Below, piece after piece: positions 15,746-25,018 of a stretch of DNA of 57,265 nucleotides (position 1 is the first letter of the stretch; each line of letters starts with the position of its first letter). The translations under genes and the position numbers were made by a program. The notes beneath the pieces are model-generated. The model saw only the letters and a list, made by a program, of their open reading frames with translations. It searched no databases and was not told the DNA's origin. Source of the DNA: Pedobacter sp. UBA5917 (GTDB lineage: Bacteria > Bacteroidota > Bacteroidia > Sphingobacteriales > Sphingobacteriaceae); the NCBI RefSeq assembly GCF_002432345.1, contig NZ_DJDT01000161.1:1-57265 (forward strand). Reading direction: 5' to 3'.

Positions 15746-16711
15746 CTAAATTAAAATTGAAGTGATATATTTTTTTACATTCTCTTCCCTTTCTTCATAA
15801 TTTCCGCTGATCAGAATATAATTAATGCCGCGCTTTTCGAGCTCCGATTTAAATAAATTAAACATCTCTAATCGTCTGTCGCCAAAATCGCGCAGATGAT
15901 CAGCTACCCACTCCACATCAATATTCATCAGGAAATATAAATCGTACTTGATTTCGTTTTCAAGATTATTGAGGATTTCAGGAACTTCATTTAAATAATA
16001 TTGCGAATATATTTTTGTGGTGATTAAATCAGTATCACAAAAAACGATTTTATTTGCAATGCTTGTTTTTTCCTTTACCCTGGCTGTTTGCGCTATCCCG
16101 ATATTGATTATATCCTTAGTTGTAATATCATTTGAGGTAATTAATTCGCGTGCAACTTCTGGGACAAAGGTGGTATTGTAATGTTTTGCCATTTTTTCGG
16201 CCATGGTCGATTTTCCCGTGCTTTCCGGTCCGTAGAAACAAATTTTCTTTACAAAATACGGTCTTACTATTTCAGGGATAAAGTCCCAATATTGAAATGG
16301 GTTATTTCTGATCAAGGTAGCAGAAACAGGTGTGAATTTTCTGGCTTCATCAAACAGGATATGTTCGGCCTGTAAATGAAGGGCAAATGGTGCTCCATAA
16401 AATTCGGAACTGAATAGAATATCGATCTTTGGATAAACCTCGCGCATCCTGTTTGCCCAAATAGCTGTACGTTCTTTTAATGTCAGGGTTTCATCATCAA
16501 AGTTATCGGCAATAATTGCGGGTTTGATGTTTGGCTGATCTTTAAAGATTTCCATGATCCATCCGAAACGCAAAACCGGATCGATTTTATCATCGGGCGT
16601 AAAACTCATTGATACGATAAGCTCATCACAATGTGCAGCTGCAAAGTTGATCAGTGCAATGTGCCCTTTATGGATCGGCATAAACTTACCGATAACTAAA
16701 CCCCTTTTCAT
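15746..16711 (-). CDS. nadR: NadR-like NMN adenylyltransferase / ribosylnicotinamide kinase
   Basis: The 321-residue bifunctional enzyme turns nicotinamide riboside into NMN and NMN into NAD. The N-terminal nucleotidyltransferase half (about 1-160) has KRGLVIGKFMPIHKGHIALI, with the H-x-G-H motif. The C-terminal kinase half (about 165-320) has a P-loop, CFYGPESTGKSTMAEKMA. There is no N-terminal HTH, unlike the E. coli NadR repressor, so a regulatory role is unlikely. Its start overlaps the pnuC stop by 4 nt (16708-16711), showing translational coupling to the transporter of its substrate. Confidence 0.93.
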   Translation of the reverse strand: MKRGLVIGKFMPIHKGHIALINFAAAHCDELIVSMSFTPDDKIDPVLRFGWIMEIFKDQPNIKPAIIADNFDDETLTLKERTAIWANRMREVYPKIDILFSSEFYGAPFALHLQAEHILFDEARKFTPVSATLIRNNPFQYWDFIPEIVRPYFVKKICFYGPESTGKSTMAEKMAKHYNTTFVPEVARELITSNDITTKDIINIGIAQTARVKEKTSIANKIVFCDTDLITTKIYSQYYLNEVPEILNNLENEIKYDLYFLMNIDVEWVADHLRDFGDRRLEMFNLFKSELEKRGINYILISGNYEEREENVKKYITSILI

Positions 16712-17370
16712 GCTGTTTTAGCGTAACTCCTGTATTCTTTTATCCAATGCCACAATGCAAAAGCAGCAATAAAGGTAAAAACCAGGTATTCGATACCCAT
16801 AAATTTGATGCCTTTTAAAAAATATAGGTAGGTTGCCACAACATCTATAATTAACCAGATAATCCAGCATTCTACCCTTTTCTGTATCATTAAAAAAGTA
16901 GTAATTACACTCATTACGAAAATAAATGAATCCACAAAAGGATACGCGCTGGGTAAATTGAACAGCAATGGTAACCAATTATGTAACTGACTGGCCAGTG
17001 TGCCCATTAATAATGTACCAACAATGCCCACAACCAATAAAAGCAAAAACTGTTTTAGTGGCATAAAGCTGATTTTAAGCTCTTTATTTTTATCTTCTTC
17101 TCCGGGTTTGGGATTTGTCCACCGCCACCAGCCCATAATGTTGGTTATAAAAAAGAAAACCATCAGAAACATATCGGGGTAAAGCTGATTTTGATAATAT
17201 AAAAAGGCCGATAAAAATACATTAACAATACCTGCGGGCCAGCTCCAAACACTTGCTTTTGCCGAAAGAATAACTGAAATAATCCCTGTAATTACAGCGG
17301 AAAATTCCAAATAACTCATTTTATAGCCTAGAACCGTGAAAAATATACTATGGGCATCGAAAAAATCCAT
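16708..17370 (-). CDS. pnuC: Nicotinamide riboside transporter
   Basis: This 220-residue membrane protein belongs to the PnuC family and has about seven hydrophobic segments. Conserved segments include SVWSWPAGIVNVFLSAFLYY (about 42-61), FFITNIMGWWRWTNP and WIIWLIIDVVATYLYFLKG. Overlap with nadR, whose kinase traps nicotinamide riboside by phosphorylation, supports nicotinamide riboside rather than thiamine as substrate. I see no thiamine or NAD riboswitch in the short upstream gap (17371-17520). Confidence 0.93.
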   Translation of the reverse strand: MDFFDAHSIFFTVLGYKMSYLEFSAVITGIISVILSAKASVWSWPAGIVNVFLSAFLYYQNQLYPDMFLMVFFFITNIMGWWRWTNPKPGEEDKNKELKISFMPLKQFLLLLVVGIVGTLLMGTLASQLHNWLPLLFNLPSAYPFVDSFIFVMSVITTFLMIQKRVECWIIWLIIDVVATYLYFLKGIKFMGIEYLVFTFIAAFALWHWIKEYRSYAKTA

Positions 17371-17520
17371 CTTTTCCTTTTTTTGAAGATCTATAAAAAG
17401 CTAATGTAAATAATTTATTTGCGGGTATCGGGTTTCTGTAAGCAAACAATCCAAAAATATAGCTGTTGTAACTATATCTATTGGCTTAGCGCCGCATTTA
17501 TTAACCAGCAGATTTCGTGT

Positions 17521-18597
17521 ATGCAATATATCGACCAGCTTTTCGGTTATCCAATCCCTTTGTTTTTCAAGAACCTTATTATTGGTTTAGTTGCAGTTTT
17601 GCTGGGGATTTTAATCAAATTTATCATTCACAAAACTTTTATCCTGCTTTCGCGCTGGTGGGATTTCATCATCATAAAATCGACTATTATACATTTAAGA
17701 AGACCGGTTGCGGTTTTTATTCCGTTGCTATTGTTGAATTTTTCTTTAACGGTGATGGAAATGCCACCCGCTTTCAGGTTACCGATTACAAAAGCATTGG
17801 AAATTGCTTTAACCATTACATTTGCCTTGATATTGGTCCGCTTAATCAATGTTCTGGAAGATTATTTCTATCTGAAGTATGATCTGAATAAGGAAAATAA
17901 CCTTAAAGAGCGTAAAATCCGCACACAGCTTCAATTTGTGCGGAAATTTATTGTTTCACTCATTATTCTGATCACTGCTGCCATCATTTTATTGAGTTTT
18001 GAGAGTATGCGGAAAATAGGGGCTGGCTTACTCACCGGAGTTGGAATTGGAGGGATTATCATTGGCTTTGCTGCGCAGAAATCGCTTGGGAATTTATTAG
18101 CAGGTTTTCAGATTGCTTTTACACAACCCATCAGGATTGATGATGTTTTGATTGTAGAAGGCGAGTGGGGAAAAGTTGAAGAAATAACTTTAACCTATGT
18201 GGTGGTGAATATCTGGGACCAACGGCGCTTGATTTTACCGATTACCTATTTTATCGAAAAACCTTTTCAAAACTGGACGCGTGTTTCGGCTGATTTGCTT
18301 GGGACCGTTTTTTTATACCTCGACTATACTATTCCTATTGAGCCTATGCGACAGGAATTAACAAGGCTGTTAAATTTAAATCCGCTTTGGGATAAACGTG
18401 TAAATGTAGTACAGGTTACGGATAGCACAAAAGACGGTGCAATTGAAGTCCGTTTTTTAATGAGTGCTTCTAACTCTTCAAGAGCTTTCGATCTGAGGTG
18501 TTATGTAAGGGAAGCCATGATTGCTTTTATCCAAAACCATTATCCGGAAAGTTTGCCGAGGAAAAGATTGGAGTTTAGGGATAAGCAGGATAAATAA
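17521..18597 (+). CDS. MscS-family mechanosensitive ion channel
   Basis: The channel opens under membrane tension and releases osmolytes. From ATG 17521 the protein has 358 residues. The frame extends upstream to a TTG at 17419, but that extension is rich in Cys and Tyr and unlike a channel N terminus. Four hydrophobic segments occur (about 15-35, 60-80, 90-115 and 145-165). The pore-lining helix region GLLTGVGIGGIIIGFAAQKS leads into the beta domain with FTQPIRIDDVLIVEGEWGKV and WDQRRLILPITYF. It converges on tex across a palindromic repeat. Confidence 0.92.
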   Translation: MQYIDQLFGYPIPLFFKNLIIGLVAVLLGILIKFIIHKTFILLSRWWDFIIIKSTIIHLRRPVAVFIPLLLLNFSLTVMEMPPAFRLPITKALEIALTITFALILVRLINVLEDYFYLKYDLNKENNLKERKIRTQLQFVRKFIVSLIILITAAIILLSFESMRKIGAGLLTGVGIGGIIIGFAAQKSLGNLLAGFQIAFTQPIRIDDVLIVEGEWGKVEEITLTYVVVNIWDQRRLILPITYFIEKPFQNWTRVSADLLGTVFLYLDYTIPIEPMRQELTRLLNLNPLWDKRVNVVQVTDSTKDGAIEVRFLMSASNSSRAFDLRCYVREAMIAFIQNHYPESLPRKRLEFRDKQDK

Positions 18598-18599
18598 AT

Positions 18600-18652
18600 G
18601 TCAGTCTGAGCTTGTCGAAGACCGTTAAATACTTCGACAGGCTCAGTATGAC
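18600..18652. repeat. Inverted repeat, family C, between convergent genes
   Basis: Arms 18600-18620 and 18632-18652 are 21 nt each and match at 18 positions; the core TGTCGAAG/CTTCGACA is perfect. They surround an 11-nt loop, and a T-run follows on the plus strand, so it probably acts as a terminator for mscS and perhaps tex. GTCTTCGACTTCGCTCAGAC at 23770-23789 is a related fragment. Confidence 0.7.
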
Positions 18653-18658
18653 AACTTT

Positions 18659-20947
18659 TTACTTAAACATACCTTTCAGCTTTGCCAACTTTTCCTGTAG
18701 ATCGCCATCAGCGTCTTTTGGTTCATTACGTGGCTTGAAGTTTTGTTTGTTATTCGGCTTGTAATCTTGCTTTGGCTTCTGCTCTCTGGACTTCTGACTG
18801 CGGACTTCCGACTTCGGACTACTTTCTGTCTTCATCGATAACGAAATCCTCTTGCGGGCCACATCAACTTCCATTACGGTAACTTCTACCTTTTGATGCA
18901 CTTTTACCACATCATTAGGGTTAGCCACAAAACGGTTTGCCAATTGGCTGGTATGCACTAAACCATCCTGGTGAACGCCGATATCAACGAAGGCACCGAA
19001 ATTGGTTATGTTGGTTACAATACCCGGTAGTTTCATACCGGTTCGTAAATCGGCAATTTCGTTTACACCATCGGTAAAGCTAAAAGCTTCAAACTGCTCA
19101 CGCGGATCGCGACCCGGTTTTGCCAGTTCTTTTAAAATGTCGTTTAGCGTTGGCAGACCGATTTCGTCTGTTACGTATTGTTGCGGCTTGATCTGCTTTT
19201 GCAGTTGTGTATCTTTCATCAGGGCCGAAACGGTAGTGCCAAGGTCTTTGGCCATTTTATCTACCACGGCGTAACGCTCAGGGTGAACACCACTGGTGTC
19301 CAAAACATTTTCTGCATTGCGGATACGCAAGAAACCTGCAGCCTGCTCATAAGCTTTGTCGCCTAAGCGTGGTACTTTTTTCAGACTTTCGCGGTTTTTA
19401 AATGCACCATGGGTATTTCTATAATCAACAATGTTTTGTGCCAAAGTTGGTCCAAGGCCCGATACGTAAGCCAAAATTTGTTTAGAAGCTGTGTTCAGCT
19501 CTACACCAACAGCATTTACAGCGCTGATTACGGTATCATCTAAACTTGCCTGTAATTTATTCTGATCAACATCGTGCTGGTATTGGCCAACACCGATAGA
19601 TTTTGGATCAATTTTAACCAATTCGGCCAAAGGGTCCATTAAACGGCGACCGATTGAAACGGCTCCACGTACGGTAATATCCTGTGTTGGGAATTCTTCC
19701 CTTGCCACTTCTGATGCTGAATAAATAGAGGCTCCACTTTCATTAACCATTACAATGGTGATATGCGGTAAATTTAAAGCGCGTACAAAAGCTTCGGTTT
19801 CCCTTCCTGCAGTACCGTTACCAATGGCAATAGCCTCAACTTCATATTTCTCACAAAGCTGTTGGATGGTAAATTCGGCATTTTTTACGTTGCCCTGTCC
19901 GGTATGCGGGTAAATGGCGGTATTTTCTAATAACTGACCTTGTTTATCTAAACAAACCACTTTACAACCTGTGCGGAAACCCGGATCGATGGCCAGCACA
20001 TTTTTCTGCCCCATAGGCGCTGCCAATAATAATTGACGTGCATTTTCGGCAAAAACACGGATGGCTTCTTCATCAGCCCTCTGTTTAGTAAAAACACGGA
20101 GTTCAGTTTCCATTGCTGGTTCCAACAAACGTTTGTAACCATCTTCTAAAGCTTGCTGAACTTGTTTCGAAGCCGCATTATTGCCTACAATAAACTGGTT
20201 TTCTAAAATAACAAGTGCATCTTCTGCTGGAGGAAGTGCATCTAACCTTAAAATCAATTCTTTTTCGCCACGGCGCATCGCTAAAACACGGTGCGATGCT
20301 GCAGTTTTAACCGGTTCGTTCCATTCGAAGTAATCTTTATATTTAATGCCTTCTTCTTCTTTACCTTTGATCACCTCGGCCTTAAATTCGGCTTTTTCCT
20401 GAAAATAAGTACGCATTTTGGTACGTGCTTCGGCATTTTCAGAAATCATTTCGGCAATAATGTCTCTTGCTCCGGCCAAAGCTTCATCAAGCGAGTTTAC
20501 CCCTTTTTCGGCATCGATAAATTTATCTGCTTCGGTATCCAGATCAAAACTGCTCTGATCGAAAATCTGTAGGGCCAAAGGCTCCAAACCTTTTTCTTTT
20601 GCAACCGATGCACGTGTTTTGCGTTTCGGTTTATAGGGCAGGTAAATATCTTCTAGTAACGAAATGGTTTCTGCTTCGTTAATCTGTTTTTCGAGTTCGG
20701 GTGTTAACTTGCCAAGCTCGTTCATCGATTTTAAAATCGCTTCGCGGCGCTTGTCCAGATCGCGCAATTGCAAAACCCTATCGCGGATTGCGGCTACCTC
20801 AACCTCATCTAAACTGCCGGTTGCCTCTTTACGGTAACGGGAAATAAACGGTACTGTTGCACCTTCATCCAAGAGGTTTATGGTTGCGGTTACTTGCTTT
20901 TCTGCAACTTTTAATTCGGCTGCAATTATTTTATGGTGGCTTAACAT
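18659..20947 (-). CDS. tex: Tex-family RNA-binding transcriptional accessory protein
   Basis: The 762-residue protein has the standard Tex order. An N-terminal helical region contains ATVPFISRYRKEATGSLDE. A YqgF-like domain (about 325-450) has NVLAIDPGFRTGCKVVCLD. Helix-hairpin-helix repeats follow (about 490-560, IGVGQYQHDVDQ, then LGPTLAQNIVDYRN). The C-terminal S1 RNA-binding domain (about 645-715) has PGIVTNITNFGAFVDIGVHQ. After S1 comes a basic low-complexity tail. Part of this tail (SSPKSEVRSQKSREQ, encoded near 18787-18831) is encoded by an AGTCC-type repeat otherwise found between genes in this window. A role in transcription and RNA turnover is inferred from the family. Confidence 0.95.
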   Translation of the reverse strand: MLSHHKIIAAELKVAEKQVTATINLLDEGATVPFISRYRKEATGSLDEVEVAAIRDRVLQLRDLDKRREAILKSMNELGKLTPELEKQINEAETISLLEDIYLPYKPKRKTRASVAKEKGLEPLALQIFDQSSFDLDTEADKFIDAEKGVNSLDEALAGARDIIAEMISENAEARTKMRTYFQEKAEFKAEVIKGKEEEGIKYKDYFEWNEPVKTAASHRVLAMRRGEKELILRLDALPPAEDALVILENQFIVGNNAASKQVQQALEDGYKRLLEPAMETELRVFTKQRADEEAIRVFAENARQLLLAAPMGQKNVLAIDPGFRTGCKVVCLDKQGQLLENTAIYPHTGQGNVKNAEFTIQQLCEKYEVEAIAIGNGTAGRETEAFVRALNLPHITIVMVNESGASIYSASEVAREEFPTQDITVRGAVSIGRRLMDPLAELVKIDPKSIGVGQYQHDVDQNKLQASLDDTVISAVNAVGVELNTASKQILAYVSGLGPTLAQNIVDYRNTHGAFKNRESLKKVPRLGDKAYEQAAGFLRIRNAENVLDTSGVHPERYAVVDKMAKDLGTTVSALMKDTQLQKQIKPQQYVTDEIGLPTLNDILKELAKPGRDPREQFEAFSFTDGVNEIADLRTGMKLPGIVTNITNFGAFVDIGVHQDGLVHTSQLANRFVANPNDVVKVHQKVEVTVMEVDVARKRISLSMKTESSPKSEVRSQKSREQKPKQDYKPNNKQNFKPRNEPKDADGDLQEKLAKLKGMFK
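18787..18831. repeat. AGTCC-type repeat inside the tex coding sequence
   Basis: GGACTTCTGACTGCGGACTT and the next GACTTCGGACT-type units match the intergenic repeats at 56517-56550 and 2336-2399. The copy is in frame and encodes a basic, disordered-looking stretch after the S1 domain. Confidence 0.65.
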
Positions 20948-21072
20948 ATCCTAAAGGGTAAAATTAAAGGAAGCAAAGCTAATGAGGATTTGCGGGATTT
21001 AAGGATTTTTAAAATGAAGTTTTCCACCGAAATTTGTGAGTAAGTTTTTGAAAAAAAATGGTGCTATAACTA

Positions 21073-22416
21073 TCAACGATCGATCATTTCACCATTAATA
21101 ATAAGCCAACAATTGGGAAATAGTTTGATAACCCTCTGTTTTTCTGCTTCTGTAATGGCTCCGGTAAGCTCCAATCTGTTGATGTTTATTTTGGCCAGTT
21201 CATCAGGGATAATAATGTTTTTGGTAAATTTGATCCTTAAAGTGCCGATACTTTTTAGGTTATACAGTGCTTTCGGAATTTCGCTGATGTTACTCATAGA
21301 AAGGTCATTGGCCTGCGTTTTATTGTCGAAAACCGAGGTTTCTAAAGGAGCGCTGTTCTTATTTATAATGGCCCAGCTCATTTCTGGTTTCATGGTGAAA
21401 TCTTTATTGTTTTGCGACAGGCCTATAAAACCTGCCCATATTTCCATATTATTGGAGGTATGGTTTATATCATCCAGTAAAATAAATGGCACTTTTACAA
21501 TCTCTGATGCTAAACTGTTTACGCTTGTAATTGGTTTTAACCCGGTTTTGTTACCTTCTTTGGTGTAAGGGAAGAATTTTACGATCCAGCCATCAATCGT
21601 GTTAACTGTTCCATATTTCTTTTCGGTATGGTATTTAACCATATTCATCCAGAAATCTTTATTTACTTTTCCCTTTTTTGCTGCTATAATCTCTTCGATA
21701 ATGGGCACGAGTTCGTTTGTCCACCAGTCTAATTTATACTGAGAAAGGTATTTGGTTTTTTCAAGTAATTTTTTCCAGTCCTGGGTTGTTCCCTCTATGG
21801 TAACTTTTGGGATTCCGCAACCCATAATGATCACTTTAAATTCAAAATAAGATTTCACGGTTTCCATAATAGTAACCTGATTTACAATTTTTGAGGTGGC
21901 GGTTGTTGTCGTGAAATCGGAAGTTAAAACACCGACCAATTTTTTGCCGGTATAATCATTAACCTGTTCGTTAAATTGGGGGAAAATAGATGCCCAATCT
22001 GATTTTGGATTTCCAATCTGGATTTTATCTGACATTACAGTTAATGTTTTCCGGCCATCAAAATTTACCATTTTCGACCTCAATTCCTCAGCGTTTTGGG
22101 TAACGTGCCTGGCAAAACCCTGACTGATAAGTAACCAGAAAATATCTGGCGAGATTACAAAAGGCCGATGGTCGATGTAGGAATTTAAAATACCGGTTAA
22201 AAAAGGATGTTTGCCATAATAAACCAGGCTGTCGGGTAGATTTTCGACATTTTTTTCAATATCAGCCTTAAGTACTTTGAGTATTTCGCTACTGGGAACA
22301 ACCGGGATGAACTTTGCAGGTTTAGAAAGTGTTTCGATTTCTACAACTGTTGCATTTTGGCAAAATGCTTTGGCACATATAAAAATCAGGAAGAATAGAA
22401 GTATGTTTTTCATCAA
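21073..22416 (-). CDS. DUF4419 domain-containing exported protein
   Basis: The 447-residue protein has a signal peptide (MKNILLFFLIFICAKAFC). The rest is a DUF4419 domain, recognisable by HPFLTGILNSYIDHRPFVIS and PDIFWLLISQGFARHVTQN (about 68-110). Later segments include VIMGCGIPKVTIEGTTQDWK and GKVNKDFWMNMVKYH. The C-terminal part, with an LRIKFTKNI segment, may be a short leucine-rich stretch. No enzymatic role is established that I know of. It stands alone, with a 125-nt gap after tex's start side and no clear operon partner. Confidence 0.8.
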   Translation of the reverse strand: MMKNILLFFLIFICAKAFCQNATVVEIETLSKPAKFIPVVPSSEILKVLKADIEKNVENLPDSLVYYGKHPFLTGILNSYIDHRPFVISPDIFWLLISQGFARHVTQNAEELRSKMVNFDGRKTLTVMSDKIQIGNPKSDWASIFPQFNEQVNDYTGKKLVGVLTSDFTTTTATSKIVNQVTIMETVKSYFEFKVIIMGCGIPKVTIEGTTQDWKKLLEKTKYLSQYKLDWWTNELVPIIEEIIAAKKGKVNKDFWMNMVKYHTEKKYGTVNTIDGWIVKFFPYTKEGNKTGLKPITSVNSLASEIVKVPFILLDDINHTSNNMEIWAGFIGLSQNNKDFTMKPEMSWAIINKNSAPLETSVFDNKTQANDLSMSNISEIPKALYNLKSIGTLRIKFTKNIIIPDELAKININRLELTGAITEAEKQRVIKLFPNCWLIINGEMIDR

Positions 22417-22486
22417 GAAAGAGGTTTTAAGAATGGTTTATAGAATAGATGCCTGATTGGCGAGTTTCCATAAATCATTTAAAAAC

Positions 22487-22861
22487 TTATCCCTTCTTTT
22501 TCTTCGTTTTTTCCAGATCATGTTCTGCTTTAAATTTTGTTATCCTCGTAATCAGTTCTAAAGGCAGAGGCTTATCCAAAGGAAACTGAACTGCACCTTT
22601 GCTCCATTTGTAATCAGAAAATTCATCTTTAAAGGCTTCGATACCTGATCCGGTTGGATAAAAACCAATGTGTTTGGCATAACCTGCAAAATACACTAAA
22701 ACCGTATGCTGCTTAAAGGCAGGCATGCCATAACTGATGACTTCCTTTGCTAGAGGTACTGCTTTGTGGATGGTTTCTCGAACCTGTTGCAGGAGTTTTT
22801 GTTTATCAACAGGGAAATTGGCGATATATTGATCAATATTTTCAGGTTTTGGCTGCTCCAT
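22487..22861 (-). CDS. DUF1801 domain-containing protein (YdhG-like)
   Basis: The small cytoplasmic 124-residue protein matches the DUF1801 family. Signature features are a helical N terminus, VISYGMPAFKQHTVLVYFAG and HIGFYPTGSGIEAF, followed by KGAVQFPLDKPLPLELI and a basic C terminus. Some relatives are annotated as iron chaperones by analogy with frataxin-like folds, but function is not settled. It is preceded by the pentapeptide-repeat gene (43-nt gap), probably in the same transcript. Confidence 0.88.
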   Translation of the reverse strand: MEQPKPENIDQYIANFPVDKQKLLQQVRETIHKAVPLAKEVISYGMPAFKQHTVLVYFAGYAKHIGFYPTGSGIEAFKDEFSDYKWSKGAVQFPLDKPLPLELITRITKFKAEHDLEKTKKKKG

Positions 22862-22904
22862 ATCTGATGGTTTTGTAAAATGAATTTACAAAATTTCTCA
22901 AAAA

Positions 22905-23477
22905 CTATTCGCTGATCTGGATATCGTATTTCTGCAATAGCCCTGCAAGTCCGGATTTTGAAAATCTAGCTTTTTTGATCCTGTTGTTATCCGGATCTAT
23001 GGAATAATTGTAAGCTGTTCTGAAATCTGCTTTTTCGAGGATAGTTCTGTCAAAAGTAGTGTTTAGTAAGTCACAGTTATCGAAAGTTGAATTGGCCAGA
23101 TCGCTTTCCGAAAAATCGACCTCATGTAATTGTGAGGTTTTGAAATCCGTTTTCTTCAGCTTCAATTTGTAAAAAGAAGAATGATCCAGTTTACAATTGT
23201 TAAAACTGAATGCCAAACCGAAATCGTTACAGCTATCAAATTTTAACCCCAGCATTTTGCAGTCCTGAAAATTCACATCAATTAGCGAAGTTTTTGTTAA
23301 ACCGGCCAAACTTAAATTGCAGGAAATAAACCCGCAGTCTAAAAATTTAACACCGCTTAAATCTGAACTTGAAAAATCGCAGTTGATAAATTTACAGTTT
23401 TCATATTTTGCTTTTGGAAGCGGGCGTAAGGTGAAATTCGCTTTTTCGAATGTTTGATCGGCTATGTATTCGGACAT
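22905..23477 (-). CDS. Pentapeptide-repeat protein
   Basis: From ATG 23477 the protein has 190 residues. An upstream in-frame start at 23525 would overlap a palindromic repeat and adds a hydrophobic stretch, so the shorter form is preferred. Repeats of the type A-(D/N)-(L/F)-x-x run from about residue 10 to 150 (for example CKFINCDFSSSDLSGVKFLD). The C-terminal segment ADFRTAYNYSIDPDNNRIKK and a LLQKYDI end resemble the Qnr/McbG-like subgroup. Those proteins mimic DNA and can shield gyrase, but activity here is not shown by sequence alone. The upstream region carries dense palindromes. Confidence 0.85.
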   Translation of the reverse strand: MSEYIADQTFEKANFTLRPLPKAKYENCKFINCDFSSSDLSGVKFLDCGFISCNLSLAGLTKTSLIDVNFQDCKMLGLKFDSCNDFGLAFSFNNCKLDHSSFYKLKLKKTDFKTSQLHEVDFSESDLANSTFDNCDLLNTTFDRTILEKADFRTAYNYSIDPDNNRIKKARFSKSGLAGLLQKYDIQISE

Positions 23478-23523
23478 GGGAAGAAATTGAATTGGTATAG
23501 CGAAGATAAAAATATTTATTTCC

Positions 23524-23691
23524 AAACCTCGCAGGTTTCAAAAAACTGCGAGGTTTAAAATAGAAAAAGTTTCCAAACGAGTGCATAAATAGCTATACAA
23601 TTCAATCGTTTGGAAACGATAAGTTATTCAACGCTCGTTAGAAACGAGCGTTAGCGGTGAAAAGACCCTGAAATAAATTCAGGGTGACGAC
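23524..23691. repeat. Cluster of perfect palindromes upstream of the pentapeptide gene
   Basis: Three perfect inverted repeats stand in a row: AAACCTCGCAG/CTGCGAGGTTT (23524-23556, 11-bp arms), GTTTCCAAACGA/TCGTTTGGAAAC (23569-23617, 12-bp arms) and AACGCTCGTT/AACGAGCGTT (23630-23652, 10-bp arms). A family B repeat follows at 23663-23691. No gene is seen here. Confidence 0.8.
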
Positions 23692-23721
23692 TGTATCAAA
23701 AACCGCAGGTTTAAAATAGAT

Positions 23722-23757
23722 GCAAAAAAAAATCCCCCAAAATGAATTGGAGGATTT
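23722..23757 (-). terminator. Terminator of the pdhB gene
   Basis: On the minus strand AAATCCTCCAA (23757-23747) pairs with TTGGGGGATTT (23740-23730), followed by a run of T. It lies about 38 nt after the stop. Confidence 0.8.
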
Positions 23758-23795
23758 ATATGTTTTTGGGTCTTCGACTTCGCTCAGACTAACAA

Positions 23796-24782
23796 TTATT
23801 TTTTAACGTACATTACTTCTTTCACTGCTTTAACTACACGTTCAGCGTTTGGTAAGCTGGCCGCAATTAAAGTTGGAGAGTATGGAAGTGGTACATCGGC
23901 ACAAGTGATACGTAAAACCGGAGCATCTAAATAATCGAATGCGTGTTTTTGTACCATAAAAGCAATCTCTCCTGAAAGAGATGCCAAAGGCCAGGCCTCT
24001 TCTACAACTACCAAACGGTTAGTTTTCTTAACAGAAGCAATGATGGTATCGTAATCAATAGGACGTACAGTACGTAAATCGATCACCTCAACGTTTATTC
24101 CTTCTTTAGTTAATTCTTCTACAGCAGGATTTACAACGCGGGTAAGCATTTTACCAAAAGTTACGATAGTTACATCTGTACCTTCTTTGGTTACTTTAGC
24201 TTTTCCTAATTCGATGTAGTATTCTTCTGCAGGAACGTCGCCTTTATCGCCATACATTACTTCCGATTCCATGAAAATAACCGGATCCGGATCTATGATT
24301 GATTGTTTTAATAAACCTTTTGCATCGTAAGGTGTAGCCGGAACTACTACTTTTAATCCTGGTGTATTTGCAAACCAGTTTTCGAAGTTTTGAGAGTGTT
24401 GTGCGCCTAACTGGCCTGCGTTACCTGTAGGGCCACGGAAAACCATAGGGCATGAGAACTGACCACCGCTCATTGATAAAATTTTAGCAGCACCGTTGAT
24501 GATCTGATCGATAGCTACTAGTGAGAAGTTAAAGGTCATAAATTCAACAATCGGAATAAGGCCTGCTGTTGCGGCACCAGTTGCTATACCTGCGAAACCT
24601 AATTCGGCAATTGGGGTATCGATAATGCGTTTCGCACCGAATTCGTCAAGCATGCCCTGACTTACTTTGTACGCTCCGTTATATTCTGCTACTTCTTCAC
24701 CTAATAAAAAAACGCGGTCATCTTTACGCATTTCTTCGCTCATGGCTTCGCGTAGTGCTTCTCTAAATTGGATTTCTCTCAT
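23796..24782 (-). CDS. pdhB: Pyruvate dehydrogenase E1 component, beta subunit
   Basis: The 328-residue transketolase-like subunit pairs with an E1 alpha subunit to decarboxylate pyruvate with thiamine diphosphate. Features: REIQFREALREAMSEEM at the N terminus; the thiamine-binding Glu in LLGEEVAEYNGAYKVSQGM; FMTFNFSLVAIDQI; FRGPTGNAGQLGAQHSQ; and the C-terminal domain with IDLRTVRPIDYDTI and VVVEEAW. Bacterial alpha2beta2-type E1 is implied. No alpha or E2 gene is adjacent, so the complex is encoded at several loci. A 2-oxoisovalerate dehydrogenase beta subunit is the main alternative, but the motif wording favours PDH. Confidence 0.93.
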   Translation of the reverse strand: MREIQFREALREAMSEEMRKDDRVFLLGEEVAEYNGAYKVSQGMLDEFGAKRIIDTPIAELGFAGIATGAATAGLIPIVEFMTFNFSLVAIDQIINGAAKILSMSGGQFSCPMVFRGPTGNAGQLGAQHSQNFENWFANTPGLKVVVPATPYDAKGLLKQSIIDPDPVIFMESEVMYGDKGDVPAEEYYIELGKAKVTKEGTDVTIVTFGKMLTRVVNPAVEELTKEGINVEVIDLRTVRPIDYDTIIASVKKTNRLVVVEEAWPLASLSGEIAFMVQKHAFDYLDAPVLRITCADVPLPYSPTLIAASLPNAERVVKAVKEVMYVKK

Positions 24783-25018
24783 TGTAAATTTTTATAACGG
24801 GGGCAAATATAATTATTAATCGCTTTGAAACCAAAGGCTAAAATGCCTATGTTTTGTAATAATTATAAGTGTTTTGCCTAATTATTTAATGTTTTTTGCG
24901 GTGTATTTTTTGTTAATCCTGTTAAAGAAGAAATATTATTGGGGAATTGTGTTTTTGTTAAGCGTTTTGTATCAAAGCCTGTGCTTTTTCCGAAATATCT
25001 TCTCCAAAACAGATAATA

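Noticed and set aside
17419..17520. N-terminal extension of the MscS gene from a TTG codon
   Set aside because: Cys- and Tyr-rich leader unlike channel N termini; ATG 17521 begins directly before the first membrane region.
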